DNA of 5,687 bases, from positions 1-5,687 of the forward strand of contig CAAGLV010000008.1 of the NCBI GenBank assembly GCA_900770875.1. Direction: 5' to 3'. Positions 1 to 5,059 of this stretch are shown here, in pieces (within the stretch, counting starts at the first letter, position 1; every line of letters begins with the position of its first letter). Under the pieces are notes generated by a model. The model saw nothing but the letters and a program-made list of their open reading frames with translations. It ran no database searches and was not told where the DNA came from. The stretch comes from Flavobacteriales bacterium. Its GTDB lineage: Bacteria > Bacteroidota > Bacteroidia > Flavobacteriales > Weeksellaceae. A program made the position numbers and the translations under genes.

Positions 1-113
<113 letters not shown>

Positions 114-127
114 AAATAATATTGTTT

Positions 128-141
128 GAGTATTTCTACTC
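128..141 (-). other. GNRA-loop hairpin in rRNA leader
   Basis: On the minus strand GAGTA-GAAA-TACTC forms a perfect 5-bp stem capped by a GAAA (GNRA) tetraloop, about 15 nucleotides before the mature 16S 5' end. The structure is seen directly. A role in precursor folding or processing is inference. Confidence 0.4.
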
Positions 142-284
142 TATGTTTTACAACTTCGAATTTCCTTTAGCTCTATTATTTAAGGATTGACCTAATTTAT
201 ATTCGGCTTTTATTTCTTCTGTCTATATTGTAATTTCAAATGAACTTCTCAATTCAAGCAAACTCCTTTCGTTGTTTGCGGTTG

Positions 285-313
285 CAAAGGTAATAATTAT
301 TTTTAAACTACAA
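285..313 (-). promoter_or_regulatory. 16S rRNA promoter P2 (Bacteroidota type)
   Basis: On the minus strand a TACCTTTG box (292 to 285) fits the Bacteroidota -7 consensus TAnnTTTG exactly, and a TTG (313 to 311, within TTTTG) sits 18 bases upstream as the -33 element. The stretch just upstream (about 316-350 on the plus strand) is almost pure A/T and resembles an UP element. The start should be near 278. The box sequence, A/T-rich upstream region and position all fit a ribosomal RNA promoter. Confidence 0.75.
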
Positions 314-376
314 AATAAATTTTTAATTATTTTTTAAAAGTTTATTTCTTGATTACTTCTGCACTATTTCAAGTTT

Positions 377-400
377 CAATACTACTCGTCTTTCGTATTG
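377..400 (-). other. Inverted repeat at predicted P1 start
   Basis: CAATAC (377-382) and GTATTG (395-400) are perfect 6-bp inverted arms around a 12-nt loop. The predicted start of the upstream promoter falls at about 400, so a P1 transcript would begin with this hairpin. The arms are seen; function is unknown, and chance is possible for so short a stem. Confidence 0.35.
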
Positions 401-406
401 AGAGTG

Positions 407-438
407 CAAATATACAGCAACATTATTCAGTTTACCAA
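407..438 (-). promoter_or_regulatory. 16S rRNA promoter P1 (Bacteroidota type)
   Basis: On the minus strand TATATTTG (414 to 407) fits TAnnTTTG exactly, with a TTG (438 to 436, within ATTTGG) 21 bases upstream. Immediately further upstream (441-462) the minus strand is A-rich with A and T tracts (AAAAAACTTTT), which resembles an UP element. Together with the 285-313 promoter this makes a tandem pair for the rRNA operon, about 122 bp apart. Spacing is inside the 17-23 range usual for this phylum. Confidence 0.7.
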
Positions 439-507
439 ATCGTTTTGAAAAGTTTTTTCTGGATTTGGGTTAAGTGACTGGATACCTGTTAAATATTTTT
501 TGAATTA

Positions 508-550
508 GTGATTGGTGATTAGTAAATAGTGATTAGTAAATAGTAATTAG
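508..550. repeat. 14-bp tandem repeat GTGATTAGTAAATA
   Basis: Two perfect head-to-tail copies of GTGATTAGTAAATA occupy 515-528 and 529-542. A partial unit GTGATTG precedes them (508-514) and a diverged partial unit GTAATTAG follows (543-550). No protein frame explains the array. It runs directly into a second array with a different unit. Repeats of this kind are common in AT-rich flavobacterial intergenic DNA as I remember it; a function is not known to me. Confidence 0.85.
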
Positions 551-591
551 ATGTGAGATGTGAGATGTGAGATGTGAGATGTGAGATGTGA
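550..591. repeat. 7-bp tandem repeat (GATGTGA)x6
   Basis: Six perfect tandem copies of GATGTGA start at 550, 557, 564, 571, 578 and 585. The perfect identity suggests recent expansion by slippage. The array is intergenic, upstream of the rRNA promoters and downstream of the cmk terminator, so a change in copy number would not break a gene. The 7-bp unit is far too short for a CRISPR repeat and there are no spacers. Confidence 0.93.
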
Positions 592-603
592 GCAAAATTA
601 AAA

Positions 604-627
604 ATTGCGTGAGAGATTATTTTCGAG
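604..627. repeat. Degenerate copy of dispersed repeat (5' part)
   Basis: ATTGCGTGAGAGATTA at the start of this segment matches ATTGCGTTAGGGATTA at 664-679, and across 24 bases the two agree at about 18. It appears to be a decayed or partial copy of the element at 664-720. The match could be partly by chance. Confidence 0.4.
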
Positions 628-663
628 AATTTGATTTTTTGCCGAAAATTTGGGTGATATTGG

Positions 664-720
664 ATTGCGTTAGGGATTACCTTCGGTGCTTACTTCGTAG
701 GTGTAGTGGAAATCCTTTGC
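664..720. repeat. REP-like foldable intergenic element
   Basis: The segment opens with GCGTTAGGGATT and ends with GTAGTGGAAATCC plus TTTGCGG. AGGGATT (672-678) can pair with AATCCTT (711-717, one G-T pair), enclosing two small hairpins: ACC/GGT (679-687) and CTTAC-TTC-GTAGG (689-701). The result is a three-way junction in either DNA strand or its RNA. From memory, phrases such as GCGTTAGGGAT and GYAGYGGAAAKCC recur between genes in Flavobacteriia, which would make it a dispersed repeat. No coding frame fits. Confidence 0.55.
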
Positions 721-750
721 GGAATTAGTTGGATATTGTTTGATTGGGAT

Positions 751-776
751 TTTTACTTATTATATATAAGGTAAAA
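751..776. other. A/T-rich imperfect hairpin
   Basis: TTTTACTTAT (751-760) faces ATAAGGTAAAA (766-776): ten pairs with a single bulged G around the loop TATAT. No U-run follows on either strand, so it is not a standard terminator. Its role is unknown, and in DNA this A/T-rich it may have arisen by chance. Confidence 0.35.
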
Positions 777-801
777 TGGTTTTGGGCTAAACTGGAGCAA
801 A

Positions 802-836
802 GATTGCAGCGGAAAGCCCGACCGAAGGGAACGCCC
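802..836. repeat. Second REP-like element fragment
   Basis: GCAGCGGAAAGCC (806-818) matches GTAGTGGAAATCC (703-715) at 10 of 13 positions and continues into CGACCGAAGGGAACGCCC. It is clearly more G+C-rich than the surrounding DNA. I read it as the 3' half of the same type of dispersed element as 664-720, placed just after the cmk terminator. From memory, GGAAAGCCCG and GGGAACGCCC are recurrent phrases in flavobacterial intergenic DNA. A database count is needed to confirm this. Confidence 0.5.
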
Positions 837-840
837 TAAA

Positions 841-876
841 AAGAAAAAAGCATCTTACTAAGAAATAAGATGCTTT
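841..876 (-). terminator. Intrinsic terminator of cmk
   Basis: AAAGCATCTTA (847-857) and TAAGATGCTTT (866-876) form a perfect 11-bp stem with an 8-nt loop. Read on the minus strand, the hairpin begins 7 bases after the cmk stop codon and is followed by TTTTCTT, the U-rich tail of a rho-independent terminator. Confidence 0.88.
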
Positions 877-883
877 GGAATAT

Positions 884-1576
884 TTAATTTGTTGTATGAT
901 TTAAAATGATTTGCATTGCTCTGTCTACCGTTTGCTCTAAATTTAAGTTAGAGTTATCGATTTCGATAGCATCGTCGGCTTTGCGCAAAGGAGAATATTC
1001 GCGAGAAGAATCGATACGGTCTCTTTCGATTACATTGATTAAAACCTCATCGAAAGGAATTTCTTTCCCTTCTTGCTGATATTCTAAAAAACGACGTTTT
1101 GCACGAATTTCGTCCGATGCAGTAATAAATAATTTAACGTCGGCATTTGGAAAAACAGTTGTTCCGATATCGCGCCCATCCATTACGATGTTTCCTTCTT
1201 CGCCCATCTGTTGTTGTAAAGCAACGCAATAATCGCGCACTTCTGGAATTACAGCGATTGGACTTACGAATGATGAAACTTGTATATTACGAATGGTTTC
1301 TTCTACGTTTACATTATTTAAATATGTTTCGTTTCGATTAGTTTCTGCATTTCGTTTAAACTGAATTGTAATTTCGTGTAAACGAGGAACTAATTCGTCG
1401 ACAATAACAATATTATCTTTGATTAAATTATTTTGAATTGCAAATAATGTTACGGCACGATACATTGCACCACTATCGATGTGTGTGTAGCCTAGTTTTT
1501 TTGCAATAATTTTCGACATCGAACTTTTTCCTGTTGAGGAATGTCCATCGATCGCAATAATTAAATTTTGTTTCAT
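884..1576 (-). CDS. cmk: Cytidylate kinase (CMP/dCMP kinase)
   Basis: Cytosolic enzyme that transfers phosphate from ATP to CMP or dCMP, giving CDP or dCDP for RNA, DNA and lipid precursor supply. The 230-residue product matches the usual length of bacterial Cmk (about 225). The P-loop GHSSTGKS is at residues 11-18. DSGAMYR (34-40) and DGRDIGT (133-139) are the nucleotide-binding motifs of the family. RAKRR (158-162) lies in the lid region, and the Arg/Asp-rich segment ERDRIDSSREYSPLRKADDAI begins at 184. The ATG at 1576 is chosen because the P-loop follows at the normal distance from the N-terminus. The gene starts 54 bp after the porQ stop and may be cotranscribed with it, but it also has a promoter-like box at 1596-1603. 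A terminator follows at once. No truncation or missing motif is apparent. Confidence 0.97.
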   Translation of the reverse strand: MKQNLIIAIDGHSSTGKSSMSKIIAKKLGYTHIDSGAMYRAVTLFAIQNNLIKDNIVIVDELVPRLHEITIQFKRNAETNRNETYLNNVNVEETIRNIQVSSFVSPIAVIPEVRDYCVALQQQMGEEGNIVMDGRDIGTTVFPNADVKLFITASDEIRAKRRFLEYQQEGKEIPFDEVLINVIERDRIDSSREYSPLRKADDAIEIDNSNLNLEQTVDRAMQIILNHTTN

Positions 1577-1595
1577 TTAAAACGTGAATAGTTGA

Positions 1596-1603
1596 CAAAG
1601 ATA
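1596..1603 (-). promoter_or_regulatory. Candidate -7 box upstream of cmk
   Basis: In the porQ-cmk gap the minus strand reads TATCTTTG, an exact match to the Bacteroidota -7 element TAnnTTTG. The predicted start is near 1589, leaving a leader of about 13 nt before the cmk ATG. No TTG was found at the expected -33 distance, which falls at the end of porQ, so activity is uncertain. Confidence 0.45.
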
Positions 1604-1630
1604 ATGAAATGTAACTAATTTTAGTTGGTT

Positions 1631-2656
1631 TTATCGCCACGGATTGCTTCGCCAATAATCGCGGCCTTGGATAAGACGATCTAAATTGATTAATAAGCTG
1701 AAATGATTTGCGCCACCAGAGGTATGATAATTACTATGTCCGAATTCGATTCGGAAAGCATTCATTCTTACACCAAAACCATAAGTTAATCCCGAAAATG
1801 CTCGGATTCCATCCACAGCTAATTCGTTTCCGCGTTTAAAATTATATCCTAATCGAAGATTAAAATCGCGTTGCGGAAACAATTCGGCACCAACGGCAAT
1901 ATGATCTACAATTTTTCGTCCGGTTGTTGTTTTCTGCCCCGATTTATTGTAAGGTTGCGAGATATCGAATTTCTGTAAATCGTGTAAAGTTAAATTTAAT
2001 TCGAGCGGAATATACTCTAACTCGTGCGCAATTCCTAAATTAACCTGAAGCGGAAGATCTTCGTTTTTGGTATTATATGTTGAAATTTGTTTCCCGATAT
2101 TTTTAGCAACTAAACCAATTTTTATTTTATCATCGAAATCGTGATAAGATACACCTAAATCGGCTGCAATAGCTGCTGATTTATAAGTTTCGATTGTTGA
2201 CGTTATAAATTTTAAGTTGGCACCAATTGTCCAATAATCTGCAATTTCGCGTGCATATCCGGCTGTAATTGCAACATCTTGCGCTTTAAAATTACCTGTG
2301 ATATTACCAACCTCATCGGTTCCGACCAATTTTCCATAATCTACATATTGTCCATTTATCGAAACAAAATCGTAATCGGAAATTTGATAAACACCCGAAA
2401 AAGAAGCGTTTTTTATATCGGCTATTTGCGATAAATAATTTAATCCGAATTGGCCATGCATTTCGGTATTCATTAACGCCGGATTGACTAATGCATTGTT
2501 TGGATCGGCATCCCAACCGGTTACATTAAAACCACCTAAAGCTGTTTGACGAGCCGAATTTGATAGGTTTAAAAATTCGTATACACGTGTGCCGTCTTGT
2601 GCAAAAATTACTGAAGCCGAACAAACTAATAATAATGTATAGATTTTTTTAAACAT
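1631..2656 (-). CDS. porQ: Type IX secretion system protein PorQ
   Basis: Outer-membrane beta-barrel protein of the PorV/PorQ family. In Porphyromonas gingivalis PorQ belongs, with PorU, PorV and PorZ, to the complex that attaches T9SS cargo to the cell surface. The product is 341 residues. It has a signal peptide: a lysine pair, a hydrophobic core at about 5-18, then FAQ with likely cleavage after Ala19. The segment GTRVYEFLNLSNSARQTALGG (22-42) is the N-terminal signature I recognise for PorQ, followed by DADPNNALVNPAL (49-61). The rest alternates short beta-strand-like stretches with Gly/Asn turns, as expected for a barrel. No T9SS C-terminal cargo domain is seen. From memory, porQ next to cmk is a conserved arrangement in Bacteroidota, and the downstream cmk here agrees with it. 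The ATG at 2656 gives a complete signal peptide. Confidence 0.92.
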   Translation of the reverse strand: MFKKIYTLLLVCSASVIFAQDGTRVYEFLNLSNSARQTALGGFNVTGWDADPNNALVNPALMNTEMHGQFGLNYLSQIADIKNASFSGVYQISDYDFVSINGQYVDYGKLVGTDEVGNITGNFKAQDVAITAGYAREIADYWTIGANLKFITSTIETYKSAAIAADLGVSYHDFDDKIKIGLVAKNIGKQISTYNTKNEDLPLQVNLGIAHELEYIPLELNLTLHDLQKFDISQPYNKSGQKTTTGRKIVDHIAVGAELFPQRDFNLRLGYNFKRGNELAVDGIRAFSGLTYGFGVRMNAFRIEFGHSNYHTSGGANHFSLLINLDRLIQGRDYWRSNPWR

Positions 2657-2688
2657 TGACCAAAATTGAACTTATTTGGTTTATAACG

Positions 2689-2697
2689 CAAAGTAGC
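2689..2697 (-). promoter_or_regulatory. Weak candidate promoter of porQ
   Basis: The minus strand reads GCTACTTTG, close to the -7 consensus TAnnTTTG but with one base fewer between TA and TTTG. It lies about 33 bp before the porQ ATG and after the upstream gene's terminator, so some promoter is needed near here. No TTG is found at the usual -33 distance. Confidence 0.3.
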
Positions 2698-2740
2698 TTG
2701 ATTTGGTATGAAATGGGATAGATTTACTGAAAATTTATCT

Positions 2741-2779
2741 AATATAAAAAAGGAGAATCGTTTTATGATTCTCCTTTTT
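2741..2779 (-). terminator. Intrinsic terminator overlapping the channel gene end
   Basis: AAAAAGGAGAATC (2747-2759) and GATTCTCCTTTTT (2767-2779) form a perfect 13-bp stem around the 7-nt loop GTTTTAT (2760-2766). On the minus strand the distal arm ends in a run of six Ts followed by ATATT. The stop codon of the MscS-family gene (2763-2765) lies in the loop, and the proximal arm encodes its last residues (KGES). Confidence 0.88.
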
Positions 2780-4067
2780 GTTTATCGAATACTTTAAGCA
2801 ATCCTCTGATATCGTCGGAAGCTGGTAGCTCGAAAACCTCTAATTTAAAGTAAGGAACAACAGCAAATAGATGATCGAAAATATCGCTCATAATTCCTTC
2901 GTATTCTACCCAAACGGTTGTATTGGTAAACATAAATAACTCGATTGGTAAACCATATTCGGTAGATTGCATTTGACGCACCAAGAAGTTAAATTCTTTA
3001 TGGATGTTTGGATTATTGTACGTGTATACTTTAATGTATTCTCTAAACAATCCAACGTTTGTCATTCTGCGTCCGTTAACCTTCATGCTTGGATCGAAGA
3101 ATTTTTGTGCATTATATTGTTTAATTTCTTCGGAACGTTGTTCGATGTAAGGACGTAAAAGCTCGATGCTTTTTAGTTGTTCGATTTCGGCTTCTTCTAA
3201 AAATCTAATCGAAGATAATTTTATATTGATTGAGCGTTTTATGCGTCGTCCTCCGGCATTTTGCATTCCTCTGTAATTCTTAAACGAATCGGAGATTAAT
3301 GCATAAGTTGGAATTGTTGTGATGGTTTTATCGAAATTTTGAACTTTAACGGTACTTAAATTTATTTGTACAACAGTTCCGTCGGCTCCGTATTTTGTCA
3401 TTTCTACCCAATCGCCAACACGAACCATATCGTTAGACGAAACTTGTATGCTTGCAACAAATCCTAAAATGGTATCTTTAAATACCAAAATTAAAATTGC
3501 AGATGCGGCTCCTAAAGAAACTAAAAACGATTTTGGCGAATCGCCAGTTACTATAGAATAAGTTAAAACAGCACCAATACAATACAATAAAATAGTACCA
3601 ACTTGTGTATAACTATCTAAGGGTTTATCGGCAAATGTTGATTTTTTTTGGAGTAAATCTCTAAATGCACGTAAAATACTTCTTGATAAAAAACAGAAGG
3701 TTATAACCAATAAAATATCGGTGCATTTTACACCTAAATTTATTAACCTCGGAAAACCCATAAAAATTAATGGAATGGCAGATTTGGCTATAACTATTGG
3801 TACAATATGAGTAATATACCTTAATACGTTGTTATGTATTAATAAATCATCTAATTCGGATTTGCTTTTGCTAATTAAATTTGATATCAACATTAATATT
3901 ACTCTGCGCAATAAATAATCTACCGCGTGCAATACAATATATAATACTATCAATAATAAAGTTGTATTTAAGTAATACGAGTATTTTTCTGGCAATCCAA
4001 ATTTTAATACAATCTCTAACGACCATTTAAATACATCGCTTTGCAATCCTTTTTCTAATACCTCCAT
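2763..4067 (-). CDS. MscS-family mechanosensitive channel, YbdG type
   Basis: Inner-membrane channel predicted to open under membrane tension and release solutes after hypo-osmotic shock. At 434 residues it is longer than E. coli MscS (286) and close to E. coli YbdG (about 415), which it resembles along its length. Hydrophobic segments lie at about 33-60, 86-104, 117-131 and 155-174; the pore helix (about 180-207) is rich in Gly and Ala and includes SLGAASAILILVFKDTILG. The MscS beta domain follows with SSNDMVRVGDW (210-220), KYGADGTVVQINLSTVKVQN and TTIPTYALI, then a SGGRRIKRS-like stretch (AGGRRIKRS, 271-279), all typical of YbdG-type proteins. The C-terminal soluble domain runs to about 415. 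The ATG at 4067 precedes a complete N-terminus; another ATG at 4074 is out of frame. The gene looks single, with its own terminator, which covers its last codons. Exact conductance class is inferred only. Confidence 0.93.
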   Translation of the reverse strand: MEVLEKGLQSDVFKWSLEIVLKFGLPEKYSYYLNTTLLLIVLYIVLHAVDYLLRRVILMLISNLISKSKSELDDLLIHNNVLRYITHIVPIVIAKSAIPLIFMGFPRLINLGVKCTDILLVITFCFLSRSILRAFRDLLQKKSTFADKPLDSYTQVGTILLYCIGAVLTYSIVTGDSPKSFLVSLGAASAILILVFKDTILGFVASIQVSSNDMVRVGDWVEMTKYGADGTVVQINLSTVKVQNFDKTITTIPTYALISDSFKNYRGMQNAGGRRIKRSINIKLSSIRFLEEAEIEQLKSIELLRPYIEQRSEEIKQYNAQKFFDPSMKVNGRRMTNVGLFREYIKVYTYNNPNIHKEFNFLVRQMQSTEYGLPIELFMFTNTTVWVEYEGIMSDIFDHLFAVVPYFKLEVFELPASDDIRGLLKVFDKQKGES

Positions 4068-4086
4068 TCTTCATTTTTATTCGTAA

Positions 4087-4094
4087 CAAAAATA
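4087..4094 (-). promoter_or_regulatory. Candidate -7 box upstream of the MscS-family gene
   Basis: The minus strand reads TATTTTTG, which fits TAnnTTTG, with a predicted start about 13 nt before the ATG. The nearest upstream TTG on that strand (4128-4126) is 31 bases away, too far for a normal -33 element. The call therefore rests on the -7 box and position only. Confidence 0.35.
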
Positions 4095-4179
4095 AACATA
4101 ACATTATTAATCGCTAATAAGCTGACAAATCACATTAAATAATAAATTTGTTGTTAAAGTTAATTTACAGAATTACAAT

Positions 4180-4205
4180 TTGTTTAAATTTTTCTAATAA
4201 ATTTG
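4180..4205 (+). promoter_or_regulatory. Candidate promoter of the ZIP transporter gene
   Basis: TAAATTTG (4198-4205) matches TAnnTTTG, with a TTG at 4180-4182 (within ATTTG) 15 bases upstream, slightly shorter than the usual spacing. The expected start is near 4213, leaving about 12 nt before the ATG at 4225. The same TAATAAATTTGTTRT sequence also occurs at 4140-4154, giving a second TAAATTTG (4143-4150) as a possible alternative. There is no Shine-Dalgarno sequence before the ATG; the A/T-rich leader is usual in this phylum. Confidence 0.45.
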
Positions 4206-4222
4206 TTATATAAATCTAACAA
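4203..4222. promoter_or_regulatory. Inverted repeat TTGTTA-N8-TAACAA, possible operator
   Basis: Perfect 6-bp arms TTGTTA (4203-4208) and TAACAA (4217-4222) flank 8 bases. The left arm overlaps the end of the candidate -7 box and the right arm ends two bases before the zupT ATG. A dimeric regulator here would block transcription of the metal transporter. The arms are seen; the regulator (for instance a Zur, Fur or DtxR/MntR type) is only an inference, and the spacing does not match the E. coli Zur box that I know. Confidence 0.35.
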
Positions 4223-4224
4223 TT

Positions 4225-5016
4225 ATGAATAATCCAATTTACTTTGCATTTGGTCTTACATTGCTTGCTGGCTTATGTACAGGAGTTGGAAGTGTATTAT
4301 CCTTACTTTACAAAAAATTTAATCCCAAATTTTTAGGTGCAATGTTGGGATTATCTGCCGGCGTAATGCTTTATGTTTCGTTTGTAGAAATTATTAACAA
4401 AGCGAGGATCTCATTAATTGCTGTTTCGGGAGAAAAACTTGGTGCAATTTATACAGTAGTTGGTTTTTTTGGAGGAATTTTAGCTATAATACTGATAGAT
4501 AAGCTAATGCCATCGCACGAACACGAAGAGCAACATTTACATACAACCAAAGAACAAGAAGATAAAAAATTATATCGATTAGGATTATTTTCGGCTTTAG
4601 CTTTGGCTATCCATAATTTCCCAGAAGGTTTAGCCACCTTTATGAGTGCCATTAACGAACCTTCGTATGGTATTTCAATTGCATTTGCCGTTGCTGTACA
4701 TAACATTCCTGAAGGAATTGCCGTTGCTGTACCAATTTATTACGCTACAAAATCGCGCAAAAAAGCCTTTTGGTATTCGTTTTTATCGGGCTTAGCCGAA
4801 CCAATTGGCGCTGTAATAGGTTATTTTATTTTAAAACAATTTTTTGATGACTCGGTATTCGGAATTATATTTTCGGGCGTTGCTGGTATTATGGTTTATA
4901 TTTCGTTAAACGAATTAATACCAACTGCAAAAGAATATGCCGGACAAAAAATTACGATGTACGGCGTTTTAATCGGAATGTTTATTATGGCTATTAGCTT
5001 ATTGCTATTTATATAA
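4225..5016 (+). CDS. zupT: ZIP-family metal transporter, ZupT type
   Basis: Inner-membrane importer of zinc and probably other divalent metals. The product is 263 residues, near the length of E. coli ZupT (257). About eight hydrophobic segments are present, at roughly 5-28, 36-57, 72-93, 117-142, 148-174, 183-205, 211-233 and 242-262. The paired metal-site motifs are intact: HNFPEG (130-135) in the fourth helix and HNIPEG (159-164) in the fifth. The sixth helix carries AEPIGA with Glu192, another conserved ligand position. The loop before the fourth helix is His/Glu-rich (His98, His100, His104, His106), as expected of a ZIP metal-binding loop. It is transcribed alone, divergent from the MscS-family gene and convergent with the amidohydrolase gene. 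Zinc is the best guess of substrate; ZupT proteins are often broad, also taking iron, manganese or cobalt. Confidence 0.95.
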   Translation: MNNPIYFAFGLTLLAGLCTGVGSVLSLLYKKFNPKFLGAMLGLSAGVMLYVSFVEIINKARISLIAVSGEKLGAIYTVVGFFGGILAIILIDKLMPSHEHEEQHLHTTKEQEDKKLYRLGLFSALALAIHNFPEGLATFMSAINEPSYGISIAFAVAVHNIPEGIAVAVPIYYATKSRKKAFWYSFLSGLAEPIGAVIGYFILKQFFDDSVFGIIFSGVAGIMVYISLNELIPTAKEYAGQKITMYGVLIGMFIMAISLLLFI

Positions 5017-5019
5017 AGT

Positions 5020-5057
5020 AAAAAACCACAAAATAACATGTTATTTTGTGGTTTTTT
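5020..5057. terminator. Bidirectional terminator, perfect 38-bp palindrome
   Basis: Arms 5020-5038 and 5039-5057 are exact reverse complements (19 bp each): A6, CCACAAAATAACA, then the mirror ending in T6. As RNA it folds into a stem with a small CATG-centred loop. On each strand the distal arm ends in six U. It lies 3 bp after the zupT stop and 2 bp before the end of the convergent amidohydrolase gene, so it can end both transcripts. Confidence 0.92.
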
Positions 5058-5059
5058 AG

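Larger units (their letters stand above)
114..400 (-). other. rRNA operon 5' leader region
   Basis: This stretch lies between the upstream 16S promoter and the mature 16S end. No open reading frame in it looks like a gene. It should be transcribed as a precursor and removed when 16S is matured. Predicted starts are near 400 for the upstream promoter and near 278 for the downstream one, giving leaders of roughly 285 and 165 nucleotides. I could not recognise a convincing boxA antitermination element. The partner strand of the usual 16S processing stem would lie 3' of 16S, outside the window. Confidence 0.7.

Noticed and set aside
508..591. CRISPR array
   Set aside because: Units are 7 and 14 bp in direct contact, with no spacers and no cas genes nearby, so this is a simple tandem repeat.
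1147..1341. Small plus-strand open frame inside cmk
   Set aside because: It is antisense to a well-supported kinase gene, has no promoter or family features, and looks like a chance shadow frame. The same reasoning removes small frames at 1473-1655, 2313-2516, 2967-3158 and 4449-4706.
4067..4074. Alternative start at the ATG at 4074 for the MscS-family gene
   Set aside because: It is out of frame with the channel and reaches a stop after about 15 codons; the ATG at 4067 gives the full channel.
4087..4128. Full promoter for the MscS-family gene pairing the box at 4087-4094 with TTG at 4128-4126
   Set aside because: The 31-base gap is well beyond the 17-23 range, so only the -7 box was kept, at low confidence.
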